From assembly GCF_019649015.1 (NCBI RefSeq), contig NZ_BLPI01000001.1, forward strand, positions 4,149,001 through 4,213,000: 64,000 nucleotides of DNA, given 5' to 3'. Below are positions 17,726-27,507 of the stretch, piece by piece. Each line of letters opens with the position of its first letter. The stretch's first letter is position 1. The stretch is from Agarivorans litoreus. GTDB taxonomy: Bacteria > Pseudomonadota > Gammaproteobacteria > Enterobacterales > Celerinatantimonadaceae. Under the pieces are notes generated by a model. The model was not told the origin of the DNA and ran no database searches. It worked only from the letters and a program-made list of their open reading frames with translations. Position numbers and translations under genes: made by a program.

Positions 17726-18414
17726 GCGATGCTGAATACCAAGCCATTATCCTTTCTGTAAAACTTGCAACGATTAGTTGCTTAATCTTATTGCTACTAG
17801 GCACTCCTTTAGCTTGGTGGTTAGCGCGCAGTCAGTCAAAACTTAAACATATTGTAGAAGCGGTTGTTGCTTTACCTATAGTGCTTCCACCCACCGTTTT
17901 AGGCTTCTATTTGCTGATTGGTTTTGCGCCTAATAGTTTTTTGGGGCAATGGTGGCAGGCTATAACCGGTAGCCAACTGGCCTTTAGCTTTTCGGGGCTG
18001 GTATTTGCCTCATGTTTGTATTCCTTACCTTTTGTCGTTCAACCCATCCAAAGTGCTTTTAAGCAAATTGAACCTGGTGTATTAGATGCTGCAAAAGTGC
18101 TCAGAATGCCTAGGTGGAAACAGTTGTTGTCTGTGGAGTTACCACTGGCAAAAAGTGGCTTTATTGTTGCGATGGTATTGGGGTTTGCGCACACCTTAGG
18201 AGAGTTTGGGGTGGTATTAATGATCGGGGGCAATATCCCTGGAGAAACCCAAGTGATTGCGATTGCGTTATTCGATCACGTAGAGAGTCTTAATTTTGCC
18301 GCTGCCCACCGTTTAGCCTTAGTGTTATTGGGTATTTCATTTTTCGCTTTATTGCTCACTTATGGTGTGACCGGAGCTAAGAAGCGGGTAGGGAGTGTGG
18401 GTGTTAAGTTTTAA
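17722..18414 (+). CDS. modB: Molybdate ABC transporter permease ModB
   Basis: A 230-residue inner-membrane permease with about five membrane segments. The EAA-type coupling loop, which docks on ModC, is seen near 120-140 (LDAAKVLRMPRWKQLLSVELP). It overlaps modA by four bases and modC by about 14 bases. Confidence 0.94.
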   Translation: MSDAEYQAIILSVKLATISCLILLLLGTPLAWWLARSQSKLKHIVEAVVALPIVLPPTVLGFYLLIGFAPNSFLGQWWQAITGSQLAFSFSGLVFASCLYSLPFVVQPIQSAFKQIEPGVLDAAKVLRMPRWKQLLSVELPLAKSGFIVAMVLGFAHTLGEFGVVLMIGGNIPGETQVIAIALFDHVESLNFAAAHRLALVLLGISFFALLLTYGVTGAKKRVGSVGVKF

Positions 18415-19438
18415 TCTACATTATCAAAGAGAAGATTTTGAGTTAAGTGTAAAAGCCCTCTCTTTACCTTTGCTTACCGGTGTGTTTGGGCCGTCCGGAA
18501 TTGGTAAAACCAGCTTAATGCGCTTACTCGCTGGATTAGAGCACCCTCAAATTGGAGAGATTAAATACCTAGAGCAAGTATGGTTTGATAGCAATAGCTG
18601 TTTAGCCTCATATCAACGCCCCTTAGCCTTTGTCACCCAAGGAAGTTTTCTATTTCCTCACTTAACGGTGGCAAAAAACATCAGACTGTCTCAAAGGGTG
18701 AGTGCCAGTGATTTAGCATATTTAGTTGAGAGCTTTGGTGTTAAAGACCTTCTTAATAAAAATGCCCTACAGCTTTCTGGTGGACAAGCCCAGCGAGTCG
18801 CGCTGGTAAGGGCGCTAGCAACTAAACCCAAAGTATTACTGTTAGATGAAGCGTTCTCAGCTTTAGATCGAAAAGCTGCTACCAATTTACTGAAAATATT
18901 AAAGAAGTGGCTAAAGCAACATCGCATCTCTAGCCTGCTTATTTCTCATAATCCAGAAGATTTAGTGTTTTTTAGCGGTAAGGTGCTGTTAATGGAAGAC
19001 AGCCAAACGCTTACGCTTGGAAATAGTCTTGAGTTGATTAATCAATACAACGGTAAGGCTAAACAAGCCATAGTGTTAAGTGTAGAGCGTTGTGAGCGTT
19101 TGGCAGATGAGGGATGGCGTTGGTTTAAGTTGGGCCAGCAATACATCTTAGCCGAGAGCCCAGAGGTACTGGACGAAGGTGTTCATTTAGTGAGTATTTC
19201 ACCAAGTAACATAGTGTTGTCGAAACAATTTGTAGAAGGTTGCAGCGCTCAAAATCAGTGGCAAGCCGAAGTATTATCGGTTAATTCTTTGGAAGGTACC
19301 TATTATGTAGAAGTGAGTTTAGAAGGTGTGGCTTTTAAAGTGCCTATCTCTCCGCAAGCGCAACAGGCTTTGGCATTAAAAATGGGAGAGCAGATATTTT
19401 TAATGCACAAAGCAGTTAAGTTACATAATCAATTCTAA
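18401..19438 (+). CDS. modC: Molybdate ABC transporter ATPase ModC
   Basis: A 345-residue ATPase that drives ModB. It has Walker A GPSGIGKTS (about 30-38), the ABC signature LSGGQAQR (about 128-135), Walker B VLLLDEAFSALD, and a C-terminal MOP/TOBE domain (about 280-345) that senses molybdate. Two GTG codons compete as start; I prefer GTG 18401 because GGGAG sits about six bases upstream, whereas GTG 18395 would overlap that site. The gene ends directly against the convergent moeA. Confidence 0.92.
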   Translation: MLSFNLHYQREDFELSVKALSLPLLTGVFGPSGIGKTSLMRLLAGLEHPQIGEIKYLEQVWFDSNSCLASYQRPLAFVTQGSFLFPHLTVAKNIRLSQRVSASDLAYLVESFGVKDLLNKNALQLSGGQAQRVALVRALATKPKVLLLDEAFSALDRKAATNLLKILKKWLKQHRISSLLISHNPEDLVFFSGKVLLMEDSQTLTLGNSLELINQYNGKAKQAIVLSVERCERLADEGWRWFKLGQQYILAESPEVLDEGVHLVSISPSNIVLSKQFVEGCSAQNQWQAEVLSVNSLEGTYYVEVSLEGVAFKVPISPQAQQALALKMGEQIFLMHKAVKLHNQF

Positions 19439-20680
19439 CTAAAGAATTGGCTCGGCAAACATTTCTATAGTCACCATTTCACCGGCGCTTACACGCCCTC
19501 TATCTTGTTCAAGTACTACGAAACAGTTAGCTTCAGTTAAGCTGGTGAAAATGGCACTACCTTGAGCACCGGTCGATTTTACTTCTAGTTGGCCATTGGC
19601 ACTGATACTTGCAAAACCACGCTGATAGTCTGTTCTACCCGGTGATTTTTTGAAGTCTTGTAAAGACTTCGCCGGTATTGCGAGTGGCTCTTTGTAGTCC
19701 CACCCACACGCTTTTGCTATTACTAGCATTGCCAGTTTGTAGAACGTTACATAAGCTGAAACCGGGTTGCCAGGCAGGCCTATAAAGTATGAATTTGGCA
19801 GATTGCCGTAAGCAAAAGGTTTACCGGGCTTAATTGCTAGTTTCCAAAAATTTATGTCGCCAATTTCATCTAAAACCATTTTAGTGTAATCGGCTTCGCC
19901 TACCGATACACCGCCGCTGCAAATGACTATGTCAGCAACTTGGTCTGCTTTTATAAAGGCTTCAGTAACCAGCTGCTTATCATCGGCAATAACGCCTAAA
20001 TCTATTATTTCAACAGGTAACTTTGCGAGTAGGGCACGAATGGCAAAACGATTGCTATCGTATATTTGACCATGCTTTAGTGGGTTGCCAGGTTGAATTA
20101 GTTCGTCACCGCTAGAAAATAATGCCACTTTTAGTAGGCTTTGAACTGATATTTCGTTAATGCCCAGCGTGGCAAGTAAACCTATGTGGCTTGAATTTAA
20201 ACGGGTCTTCGCTGGGATTACAATTTGCCCTTGTTTAACATCTTCACCTTTTAAGCGAACATTTTTGCCTTTGTTGATTGGCTGCTTAAATATGATCTGT
20301 TGTTCATTGTCTGCGTTAATTTCAGTGTTTTCTTGCATTTCTACAGCATCACAGCCGGGAGGCAGTGGTGCGCCGGTCATAATTCTTACACAATGACCAG
20401 CTTCTAAAGCTAGTTGCTGCGTATCTCCAGCAAATACTTTGTGACTAAGTGGAAGAGTTTTATTGTTAGGTAGTTGTTCTGCACAAATAGCGTAACCATC
20501 CATCGCGCTATTATCGAAGGGAGGAATATTAATAGGCGACACGATGTCTTCTGCTAATACTCTACCTAGCGCATCTTCTAAACTCACGGTCTGTATTTGG
20601 GTTTTTAGGCTAGCGCTATCGCGTAATAAAGACTTTGCTTGTTCAATGGGCATTAGACCTGGTTGGCTACAGCAATCCAT
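19439..20680 (-). CDS. moeA: Molybdopterin molybdenumtransferase MoeA
   Basis: A 413-residue cytoplasmic enzyme that inserts molybdate into adenylylated molybdopterin. Visible motifs include the N-terminal PPFDNSAMDGYA (about 50-61), GDELIQPG in the MoCF-like domain near 192-199, SGGVSVGEADYTK near 255-267, and the C-terminal domain IV. AGGAAG precedes the ATG. It is read towards modC with no gap between stop codons. A 7-bp inverted repeat (CAATTCT/AGAATTG, 19430-19449) spans the junction and may aid termination. Confidence 0.95.
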   Translation of the reverse strand: MDCCSQPGLMPIEQAKSLLRDSASLKTQIQTVSLEDALGRVLAEDIVSPINIPPFDNSAMDGYAICAEQLPNNKTLPLSHKVFAGDTQQLALEAGHCVRIMTGAPLPPGCDAVEMQENTEINADNEQQIIFKQPINKGKNVRLKGEDVKQGQIVIPAKTRLNSSHIGLLATLGINEISVQSLLKVALFSSGDELIQPGNPLKHGQIYDSNRFAIRALLAKLPVEIIDLGVIADDKQLVTEAFIKADQVADIVICSGGVSVGEADYTKMVLDEIGDINFWKLAIKPGKPFAYGNLPNSYFIGLPGNPVSAYVTFYKLAMLVIAKACGWDYKEPLAIPAKSLQDFKKSPGRTDYQRGFASISANGQLEVKSTGAQGSAIFTSLTEANCFVVLEQDRGRVSAGEMVTIEMFAEPIL

Positions 20681-21015
20681 GTATCTTCCTATAGGGTAAT
20701 GAGTTTGAATATAGCTGAAGATTATCGCATTTATATGGGTGTTTATCAGTGATTCTTGGCAATTTATAAAGCAGCGAAAATTTCTTCAATCCCGTTGAAG
20801 TTTGTATAGTTTTGTCAGCAAGTTAGCACAATGTTGGTGATTAAGTTTGCATCACAGGTTAAATTTTAGTTTTTGTGCTGCAAGACTAGCTTTGTAAGGC
20901 TAAAATGAGGAGCTTATTTTCACCAACAATGCTTTTAACTTAAAGGTAATCTGTGTAACATGTTGTTCACAACTGATCATCGGTCACAGTTTAGACGCTT
21001 ATCAAGGGAGTTGAT
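20681..21015. other. Intergenic region between moeA and the GNAT gene with interleaved inverted repeats
   Basis: 335 bases between divergent genes without a reading frame of note. A small hairpin CTTCAA/TTGAAG lies at 20784-20800. AGCACAA (20825-20831) can pair with TTGTGCT (20873-20879), and TGTTGGTGA (20832-20840) with TCACCAACA (20920-20928). The two pairings interleave, so they form a pseudoknot or exclude one another. This could be a structured leader of the GNAT gene; function is unknown. Confidence 0.35.
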
Positions 21016-21615
21016 ATGTCAAGCGAAGCGACACCTAATTTGGTGGTTCGTTCTATTTCAAGTATTGAGCTTTATCAGTTTTGCGAATTACTGATGGAAG
21101 CTGCAAGTTGGTTCGAATCCAGAGGCGAACCGCTTTGGAAATTTCATCAAATTACCCCACATTCTTTGCTTGCTAATCATCGTTTAGATGAAATGTACAT
21201 GGGGTATATTGCAGGCAAACCTGTAGCAGCCATGATTCTAAATAATCGTAGTGGAGCAATTGAAGTAGGAGCCGAAGTAAGACGTGAAAGCTTGTTTATG
21301 CACAAACTTACGGTTAACCGGCATTTCGCCGGAAAAGGGCTGGCTAAACTAATGGTTGATTGGGCCCGCTGTTATGCTTTAAACCAAGGGTTCACGTTAC
21401 TTAGCCTTATATGTAATTGTAGAGATGAACGGCTACGCTGGACGCTTAGTCAGTTTGGTTTTGATGAAGTAGAGCAGCTGAACGCGCAATATCAATTGCA
21501 ACGCTATTTTTGTTTAGACCTTGATCGCTGTAGCGTTCCCTTAGAGAATATGCCGGTTGAGAGCATCGGCTTCGAATTTACAGGTCTAAACGAAGTAAAA
21601 CCAGTGCTGGGATAA
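21016..21615 (+). CDS. GNAT-family N-acetyltransferase
   Basis: A 199-residue protein with the acetyl-CoA binding motif of the GNAT superfamily at about 95-112 (MHKLTVNRHFAGKGLAK, containing the RxxGxG/A-like loop). The C-terminal 40 residues extend past the fold. AGGGAG precedes the ATG. It lies six bases before the acylphosphatase gene and probably shares its transcript. The acetylated substrate is unknown; the superfamily covers antibiotics, amino acids and protein N-termini. Confidence 0.8.
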   Translation: MSSEATPNLVVRSISSIELYQFCELLMEAASWFESRGEPLWKFHQITPHSLLANHRLDEMYMGYIAGKPVAAMILNNRSGAIEVGAEVRRESLFMHKLTVNRHFAGKGLAKLMVDWARCYALNQGFTLLSLICNCRDERLRWTLSQFGFDEVEQLNAQYQLQRYFCLDLDRCSVPLENMPVESIGFEFTGLNEVKPVLG

Positions 21616-21621
21616 CAGCTG

Positions 21622-21897
21622 GTGTTTTGTTTAAAGGCTTTAGTTAAGGGTAAGGTGCAGGGCGTTGGTTATCGTTATCACACCCAGCTTAAAGCCCTTA
21701 AATTAGATCTTGTAGGTTATGCAAAAAATCTAGACTCTGGAGATGTTGAAGTCGTCGCGGAGGGAGAAGAAGACAAGCTTCTTGAGCTGTTGTCTCATCT
21801 TCATCAAGCATCTCCGTATGCGGCGGTGCAAGAAGTTAAAACGCTAAAGATGTTACCAATAGAGCAACTAAGCTACTCAGGTTTTAATACTTACTAA
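21622..21897 (+). CDS. Acylphosphatase
   Basis: A 91-residue cytoplasmic enzyme that hydrolyses acyl phosphates. The catalytic arginine R18 lies in KGKVQGVGYRYHTQ and the catalytic asparagine N36 in AKNLDSGDVE. The start is a GTG at 21622, six bases after the GNAT stop, which gives the normal family length. The gene ends at the bidirectional terminator shared with metG. Confidence 0.92.
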   Translation: MFCLKALVKGKVQGVGYRYHTQLKALKLDLVGYAKNLDSGDVEVVAEGEEDKLLELLSHLHQASPYAAVQEVKTLKMLPIEQLSYSGFNTY

Positions 21898-21902
21898 AAT
21901 TA

Positions 21903-21928
21903 AAAAAGGCGCTGATTAGCGCCTTTTT
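21903..21928. terminator. Bidirectional terminator between acylphosphatase and metG
   Basis: AAAAAGGCGCT and AGCGCCTTTTT pair perfectly across a GATT loop, in the 36-base gap between convergent genes. Confidence 0.93.
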
Positions 21929-21933
21929 ATGTT

Positions 21934-23982
21934 TTACATTACTCGCATGCCCGGTTGAGCACCTTCTCCAGGGCTCAAAATCCAGAGGTCTTTACCACCA
22001 GGGCCTGCAGCAAGAACCATTCCCTGAGATTCTCCAAAGCGCATCTTACGAGGTGCTAGGTTAGCTACCATAACGGTTAGCTTACCTTCGAGATCTTCTG
22101 GTGCGTAAGCTGACTTAATGCCTGCAAATACTTGGCGAGTTTCGCTACCAATATCCAGTTCAAGACGAAGTAGCTTTTCCGCTTTTTCTACATGCTCTGC
22201 TTTAACAATGCGAGCGATACGTAGATCTATTTTTGCGAACTCTTCGAAACTGATGGTATCAGCTATCGGTTCAATCTCGCTGTTAGTTTTGCTTGCTGGC
22301 TTCTCTTCTTTTGGGGCTGCGTTAGCGCTAACCAAGTTATCTTTAGAAGCATCAACCATTGCCTCTACGTGCTTCATATCAATGCGCTGCATTAGTGCTT
22401 TGAAGCTTTGTATTTCATGATTAACCAAGGTGTTATTTATGTCAGCCCACTTGAGTTCTACATTTAAGAATTGCTCAACTTTGTCTGCTAGCTTTGGTAG
22501 TACTGGCTTCAAGTAAGTGATTAACACACGGAATAAATGAATTCCCATTGAACATACTTGGTGAGCACGTTCTAAGGTTTCTTCATTTTTGGCTAACTGC
22601 CATGGTGCTTCTTCTGCGATGTATTGGTTTGCTTTATCGGCTAACGCCATAATTTCTCGCATCGCTTTACCAAACTCTCGGCCTTCATATAAGGCAGCGA
22701 TGTTTGCTTCAGCAGCTACAAATTCGTCTAATAAAGCTTGGTTGCTTACCACTGGAGACAGTGTGGCGTTAAAGCGCTTACTAATAAATCCAGCGGTACG
22801 GCTAGCAATGTTAATCACTTTGCCTACTAAGTCAGAGTTAACACGTTGCGCAAAATCTTCTAGATTTAGATCTAAGTCGTCAATTCTGTTGTTTAACTTA
22901 GCAGCATAGTAGTAACGTAAATACTCAGGGTCTAAATGGTCAAGATAAGTACGCGCCTTAATAAATGTGCCGCGTGACTTAGACATTTTGGCGCCATTTA
23001 CCGTTACATAACCGTGGGCATACACACTGCTAGGTTTGCGGAATCCGGCACCTTCTAGCATGGCTGGCCAAAATAGGCTGTGGAAATAGATAATGTCTTT
23101 GCCGATAAAGTGATAAACCTCTGCGTCAGAGTCTTTGTTCCAATAATCGTCAAAGTTTAAATCGTCGCGCTTGTCACATAGGTTTTTAAAGCTGCCCATG
23201 TAACCAATTGGAGCATCTAGCCATACGTAAAAGTATTTGTCTTCTGTATTTGGAATTTTAAAACCAAAGTAGGGCGCGTCACGGCTAATGTCCCACTGCT
23301 GTAGGCCTTGCTCAAACCACTCGTTAAGCTTGTTAGACATTTCTTCTTGTAGCGAACCAGAGATTGTCCAGTCTTTTAGCATGTTTTGAAATGCAGGTAG
23401 ATCAAAGAAGTAATGCTCTGAGTCTTTAAGAACTGGCTCGGCACCAGAGATTACAGACTTAGGTGACAGTAAATCTGTTGGGCTATAAGTAGCGCCACAG
23501 TTGTCACAGTTATCACCGTTTTGGTCTTCGCTTTTACATTTAGGGCAAGTGCCTTTTACGAAGCGATCTGGCAAAAACATGTTTTTCTCAGGGTCAAACA
23601 ATTGAGAAATTGTTCGAGTTTTTATGTGACCCGCTTGATTAAGCTTGTTGTAAATCTCTTCCGATAGCGCTTGGTTTTCTGGGCTATGGGTAGAATGATA
23701 GTTATCAAACTCGATGTGGAACTCGTTAAAGTCAGCACTATGTTCAACGTGAACCTGGTTAATCATTTCTTCAGGGGTCATGCCCATCTGCTGAGCTTTC
23801 AGCATGATCGGTGTACCGTGTGCGTCGTCTGCACATACATAGGTACACGTGTTACCACGTAGCTTTTGGAAACGAACCCAAATATCTGTTTGTATGTATT
23901 CGAGTAAGTGGCCTAAATGAATAGGGCCATTTGCATAAGGTAAGGCACTGGTAACCAGAATTTTACGTTGTTCGTTTGTCAT
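21934..23982 (-). CDS. metG: Methionyl-tRNA synthetase
   Basis: A 682-residue class I synthetase that charges tRNA-Met. It has the HIGH-type signature HLGH at 22-25, a zinc knuckle near 145-161 ([17 protein letters not shown]), the KMSKS loop ([10 protein letters not shown]) near 333, and the C-terminal tRNA-binding OB domain from about 575. I start it at ATG 23982 ([10 protein letters not shown]), which aligns with E. coli MetG; an in-frame TTG at 24006 adds eight residues not in the family. It is divergent from udk. The mrp/apbC gene often found beside metG is absent here. Confidence 0.95.
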   Translation of the reverse strand: MTNEQRKILVTSALPYANGPIHLGHLLEYIQTDIWVRFQKLRGNTCTYVCADDAHGTPIMLKAQQMGMTPEEMINQVHVEHSADFNEFHIEFDNYHSTHSPENQALSEEIYNKLNQAGHIKTRTISQLFDPEKNMFLPDRFVKGTCPKCKSEDQNGDNCDNCGATYSPTDLLSPKSVISGAEPVLKDSEHYFFDLPAFQNMLKDWTISGSLQEEMSNKLNEWFEQGLQQWDISRDAPYFGFKIPNTEDKYFYVWLDAPIGYMGSFKNLCDKRDDLNFDDYWNKDSDAEVYHFIGKDIIYFHSLFWPAMLEGAGFRKPSSVYAHGYVTVNGAKMSKSRGTFIKARTYLDHLDPEYLRYYYAAKLNNRIDDLDLNLEDFAQRVNSDLVGKVINIASRTAGFISKRFNATLSPVVSNQALLDEFVAAEANIAALYEGREFGKAMREIMALADKANQYIAEEAPWQLAKNEETLERAHQVCSMGIHLFRVLITYLKPVLPKLADKVEQFLNVELKWADINNTLVNHEIQSFKALMQRIDMKHVEAMVDASKDNLVSANAAPKEEKPASKTNSEIEPIADTISFEEFAKIDLRIARIVKAEHVEKAEKLLRLELDIGSETRQVFAGIKSAYAPEDLEGKLTVMVANLAPRKMRFGESQGMVLAAGPGGKDLWILSPGEGAQPGMRVM

Positions 23983-24130
23983 GTGATCTACTGTTAGCTC
24001 AGTCAATTAACGGGTAATTCAAGGGTGCCAATATTACCTTAAGCGGCAGGTGATGCCTAGTATCCTAACGCTTGCCTGAATAACTTATAGGTAATTAAGT
24101 TGAAAAATAATGTTAGGCGCCATTCGCATA

Positions 24131-24159
24131 ATGACTAATGGGTATATTGCACCTATAAT
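24131..24159 (+). promoter_or_regulatory. Possible udk promoter
   Basis: ATGACT, 17 bases, then TATAAT, ending 26 bases before the udk start. The -10 is perfect and the -35 is moderate. Confidence 0.45.
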
Positions 24160-24185
24160 TGCGGCAAAAGAACTAGGTTATTTCT

Positions 24186-24833
24186 ATGCAAAATCAAGAT
24201 CATAATATCGTAGTAATTGGGATCTCTGGGGCGTCAGCTTCTGGTAAAAGTTTATTTTCTCAAACCATTGTTAACGATATTCGCACCGAACTGGGTGATA
24301 GCTGCATCGCAGTAATTAATGAAGATAGTTACTATAAGGACCAAAGCCATATAACGCCTGAGCAGCGCAAGCAAACTAACTATGACCATCCTAAGTCTAT
24401 GGATCATGATTTATTGGTAGCACATTTAAAACAGCTTAAAAGCGGTGAGTCCATTGAACAGCCCCAATACAGTTATAAAGTTAATAACCGTATGGCAGAA
24501 ACCAAGACGGTAGCACCTACAAAAATTATCGTATTAGAGGGTATTTTGTTATTCACCGATCCTGCTATTCGTGAGCAGTTAGATATCAGCATTTTTGTAG
24601 ATACACCTTTAGATATTTGTTTAGCAAGAAGAATCCAACGGGACGTAAAAGAACGAGGCAGAACTTTGGATTCGGTATTGTCTCAATATCACAATACTGT
24701 TCGGCCTATGTTTCTTCAATTTGTAGAACCCTCTAAGCAATACGCTGATGTGATTGTTCCAAGAGGTGGTAAAAATCGAATCGCTATCGACATTATTAAC
24801 GCTAAAATTCGTGACTTGTTGGCCTCTAATTAG
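24186..24833 (+). CDS. udk: Uridine kinase
   Basis: A 215-residue cytoplasmic kinase that phosphorylates uridine and cytidine in the pyrimidine salvage pathway. The P-loop GASASGKS is at 15-22, followed by [12 protein letters not shown], typical of Udk. Length matches E. coli Udk. In E. coli dcd lies between udk and asmA; here asmA follows 115 bases later without dcd. Confidence 0.95.
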   Translation: MQNQDHNIVVIGISGASASGKSLFSQTIVNDIRTELGDSCIAVINEDSYYKDQSHITPEQRKQTNYDHPKSMDHDLLVAHLKQLKSGESIEQPQYSYKVNNRMAETKTVAPTKIIVLEGILLFTDPAIREQLDISIFVDTPLDICLARRIQRDVKERGRTLDSVLSQYHNTVRPMFLQFVEPSKQYADVIVPRGGKNRIAIDIINAKIRDLLASN

Positions 24834-24948
24834 CGGGTTAACTAAACACAGCCAAAACAGACTAGATAAGTAATAGAAATATAAGTTTTAAATTATCATT
24901 AATAATTAAGCACATACTTACTCAACAGCTTTGTAAATAGGGAAGATT

Positions 24949-26817
24949 ATGAAAAAGTTGCTCTATGTTGTCGCAGCCCTGATTGTTTTATTGGTTGTCG
25001 GTGTTGTCGTTGCGGTATCAATGGTAAATACCGATGATATTAAAGCGCTTTTGGTAGAGAAAACCAAAGAATCAACCGGAAGAGAATTAGTGATTGATGG
25101 GGATTTAGCTTGGCGCTTTTTCCCTAGTATTGGCTTTGAACTTGGTAGCTTGCGCCTGCGTGACAACCCTGACTTTGGTGACGGGGATACTGTTAGTATC
25201 GCAGGAGCTGAAATGTCAGTGGCCTTGATGCCTTTGTTTAGTAAAAGCATTGAAGTGGGGGATATCTCAGTTCGAGGTTTGACCTTACGCCACCAAACTA
25301 AAGCGGATGGAACAACCAGTTTTGACGACTTAAGCCAGTCTAAAGAAACCGAATCAGCTTCAAGCGAACCTAAAAGTACAGAAGAGTCGTCTGGTACATC
25401 CGCTGCTGGGTGGAACGTTCGATTAGCTGGTATCGAAATTGTTGATGCTAATGTTGAACTCATCGATTTAGCGCTAAATAAAACTCAAAAGTTAGGTCCT
25501 GTTAACTTTACTTTAGACGGTTTAGAACTAGGTCAAGATAACGGTTTTAGCCTTTCATTAAAGTTTGATGATGGCGAAATGTTGGTAGAGCAACAGGCAA
25601 CAGGTTTGCTATTCATAGCCGAAGACTTTAGTCGAATTGCCTTAAGCGATGTTAGTAATGGCTTGAACTTACAAGGCAGCGCTATTCCAAATGGTGCAAT
25701 GAATGTTCAAACTGATTTAGCGCTGTCTTACACAGTAGCAAGCAAAACAGCAGAGCTTTCTAAACTGGCAGTAGATATTGATGGCAAAACGCAATTAGTA
25801 GGTACCAGCAGCGTAGTACTAAATAACATACCTAGTATCAAATTTGATTTAAATATTCCATTACTCGATACCTCCAACTTTATTAGTGAGTCGTCTGCAA
25901 GTAGCAATACAACTGATGATGCAAATTCGTCAAGTGAAGCGCCTGGCCAAGAACAAGAGCCTGATTTAACCGTTTTGAAAACGCTCAATTTAGACGGCAC
26001 TCTAACAATAGATAAATTACAACATCAGAAACTCCACATAGAGGACATCAAACAACAAGTTCAGATTAAAGACGGAATCCTACGTTTAAAAGAGTTAAGT
26101 GCTAACTTGTACGATGGACGGTTAGAGAGTAACGCGGTCATTAACGGGCAAAAGCCAGTGGCTAGTTACTCAATGACTGCAAAATTAAATGGTGTTCAAG
26201 CGAGGCCCTTGTTAAGTGACGCTGCAGACTTTGATTTTGTTGCAGGCGGGCTAAATGTAGAGCTTGATCTTAAAGGTACTGGTTTAACGCCTACTGCCAT
26301 TAAAAAGAAGATATCTGGTCCCATAAACGCTACGTTTACCGACGGCGCTATCTATGGGGTTAATATTCCGCAAATGATCCGCTCCGCTAAGGCTACTATT
26401 AAGGGCGGTGATAAGCAGCAAGCGCAGCAAGAGCAAAAAACAGATTTTAGTGAGTTGGTGATAAATTCAACCTTAGGTAAATCCTTAGCTAAGGTAAATA
26501 AGATGCAAATGTCCTCACCTTTGTTACGCATCGACGGTAGTGGTCAAACTCATTTGATTAATGAAAGCTTGGATTTCACTTTTATTACCAAAGTTGTTGC
26601 TAGCCTAGAGGGGCAAGGTTCTAAAAATGAACTTGCCGGATTGAATATTCCAATTAATGTAAAGGGCAGCTGGACTGAGCCTAAAGTTAACTTAGACATG
26701 AAAAAATTGTTTGAAGGTCAAGCTAAAGAAGCGGTTAACAAGGAACTTAAAAAAGCCTTGGGCGACAATGAAGATAGCAAGAAGCTACTAGATAGCCTAG
26801 GCGGTTTCCTCAACTAG
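24949..26817 (+). CDS. asmA: AsmA family protein
   Basis: A 622-residue envelope protein anchored by one N-terminal helix (about 4-24), with the large periplasmic part beginning at the AsmA signature (TGRELVIDGDLAWRFFPSIGF near 43-63) and ending with the second AsmA region (about 350-600). A low-complexity Ser/Thr/Glu linker is found at about 128-146. AsmA-like proteins are bridge-shaped and act in phospholipid transport to, or assembly of, the outer membrane. AGGGAAG-type ribosome site upstream. It ends at a clear terminator. Confidence 0.88.
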   Translation: MKKLLYVVAALIVLLVVGVVVAVSMVNTDDIKALLVEKTKESTGRELVIDGDLAWRFFPSIGFELGSLRLRDNPDFGDGDTVSIAGAEMSVALMPLFSKSIEVGDISVRGLTLRHQTKADGTTSFDDLSQSKETESASSEPKSTEESSGTSAAGWNVRLAGIEIVDANVELIDLALNKTQKLGPVNFTLDGLELGQDNGFSLSLKFDDGEMLVEQQATGLLFIAEDFSRIALSDVSNGLNLQGSAIPNGAMNVQTDLALSYTVASKTAELSKLAVDIDGKTQLVGTSSVVLNNIPSIKFDLNIPLLDTSNFISESSASSNTTDDANSSSEAPGQEQEPDLTVLKTLNLDGTLTIDKLQHQKLHIEDIKQQVQIKDGILRLKELSANLYDGRLESNAVINGQKPVASYSMTAKLNGVQARPLLSDAADFDFVAGGLNVELDLKGTGLTPTAIKKKISGPINATFTDGAIYGVNIPQMIRSAKATIKGGDKQQAQQEQKTDFSELVINSTLGKSLAKVNKMQMSSPLLRIDGSGQTHLINESLDFTFITKVVASLEGQGSKNELAGLNIPINVKGSWTEPKVNLDMKKLFEGQAKEAVNKELKKALGDNEDSKKLLDSLGGFLN

Positions 26818-26822
26818 ATGGT

Positions 26823-26847
26823 AAAAGGCACTTTAGGTGCCTTTTTT
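26823..26847 (+). terminator. Terminator of asmA
   Basis: AAAAGGCAC and GTGCCTTTT pair across a five-base loop with a T run, starting five bases after the asmA stop. The next gene begins 14 bases further on. Confidence 0.9.
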
Positions 26848-26860
26848 ATAAGGGATATAT

Positions 26861-27334
26861 GTGAAAAAACTTGTCGGTGTTAAATCGGTGCTGGTTATTT
26901 GTATGGGGAATATTTGTCGTTCAACCACTGCAGAAGCCGTACTGCGAGCTAAATTTAAACAACAAAAATTGAAGATCAAAGTTGATTCAGCTGGCACAAC
27001 GGATTATCACAAAGGTGATAAACCCGATCCACGTGCAGTAAGAATTGCTGAAGAAAAGGGCTACAGCTTTAAAGGCATTCGCTCACGCAAAGTATTAGCT
27101 AAAGACTTTACTAAGTTTGATTTGATTTTGGCATCCGATAAGAAAAACCTAAGCTATTTACATAAGCACTGTCCAGAACAATATGCGCATAAGTTGGCAT
27201 TGATTTTACCTTTTGGTGGGCTGGAGCAGGAAGAAGTGCCCGATCCCTATTACGGCAGTGTAGAGGGCTTTAAGCAAGTATTAGCAATGATAGAGCAAGC
27301 CAGCGATGGCATAGTCGAGCGGATAAAGAGTTAA
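26861..27334 (+). CDS. Low-molecular-weight protein tyrosine phosphatase
   Basis: A 157-residue cytoplasmic phosphatase with the CX5R loop at C14-R20 (CMGNICRS) and the general-acid DPYYG near 127-131. The start is GTG, with AAGGGA upstream. Such enzymes often act with a tyrosine kinase on exopolysaccharide export (Wzb/Etp-type), but there are no capsule genes here, so the target is unknown. Confidence 0.9.
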   Translation: MKKLVGVKSVLVICMGNICRSTTAEAVLRAKFKQQKLKIKVDSAGTTDYHKGDKPDPRAVRIAEEKGYSFKGIRSRKVLAKDFTKFDLILASDKKNLSYLHKHCPEQYAHKLALILPFGGLEQEEVPDPYYGSVEGFKQVLAMIEQASDGIVERIKS

Positions 27335-27462
27335 TCACTATAAATAGTCGCTCATAGGTTTGGGAACTGTCTTGCGTAAACACCAATAATGTATGGTATT
27401 GAGGTCTATCTAAACAAATATAAAAACCGCAGTGAAGTAGGTGGTTTAGGGTTGAAAATTGA

Positions 27463-27487
27463 AAAGGCCAGCATGTCGCTGGCCTTT
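27463..27487. terminator. Terminator after rne, facing the phosphatase gene
   Basis: AAAGGCCAGC and GCTGGCCTTT pair perfectly across a five-base loop, 21 bases past the rne stop. The A run before it on the plus strand becomes a T run for rne; the 128-base distance to the phosphatase gene makes it less certain for that gene. Confidence 0.82.
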
Positions 27488-27507
27488 ATTGATCTTAAGC
27501 TAAAGCT

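Noticed and set aside
24963..25463. 166-codon minus-strand frame inside asmA
   Set aside because: AsmA is clearly coding on the plus strand, and the shadow has no family resemblance or ribosome site.
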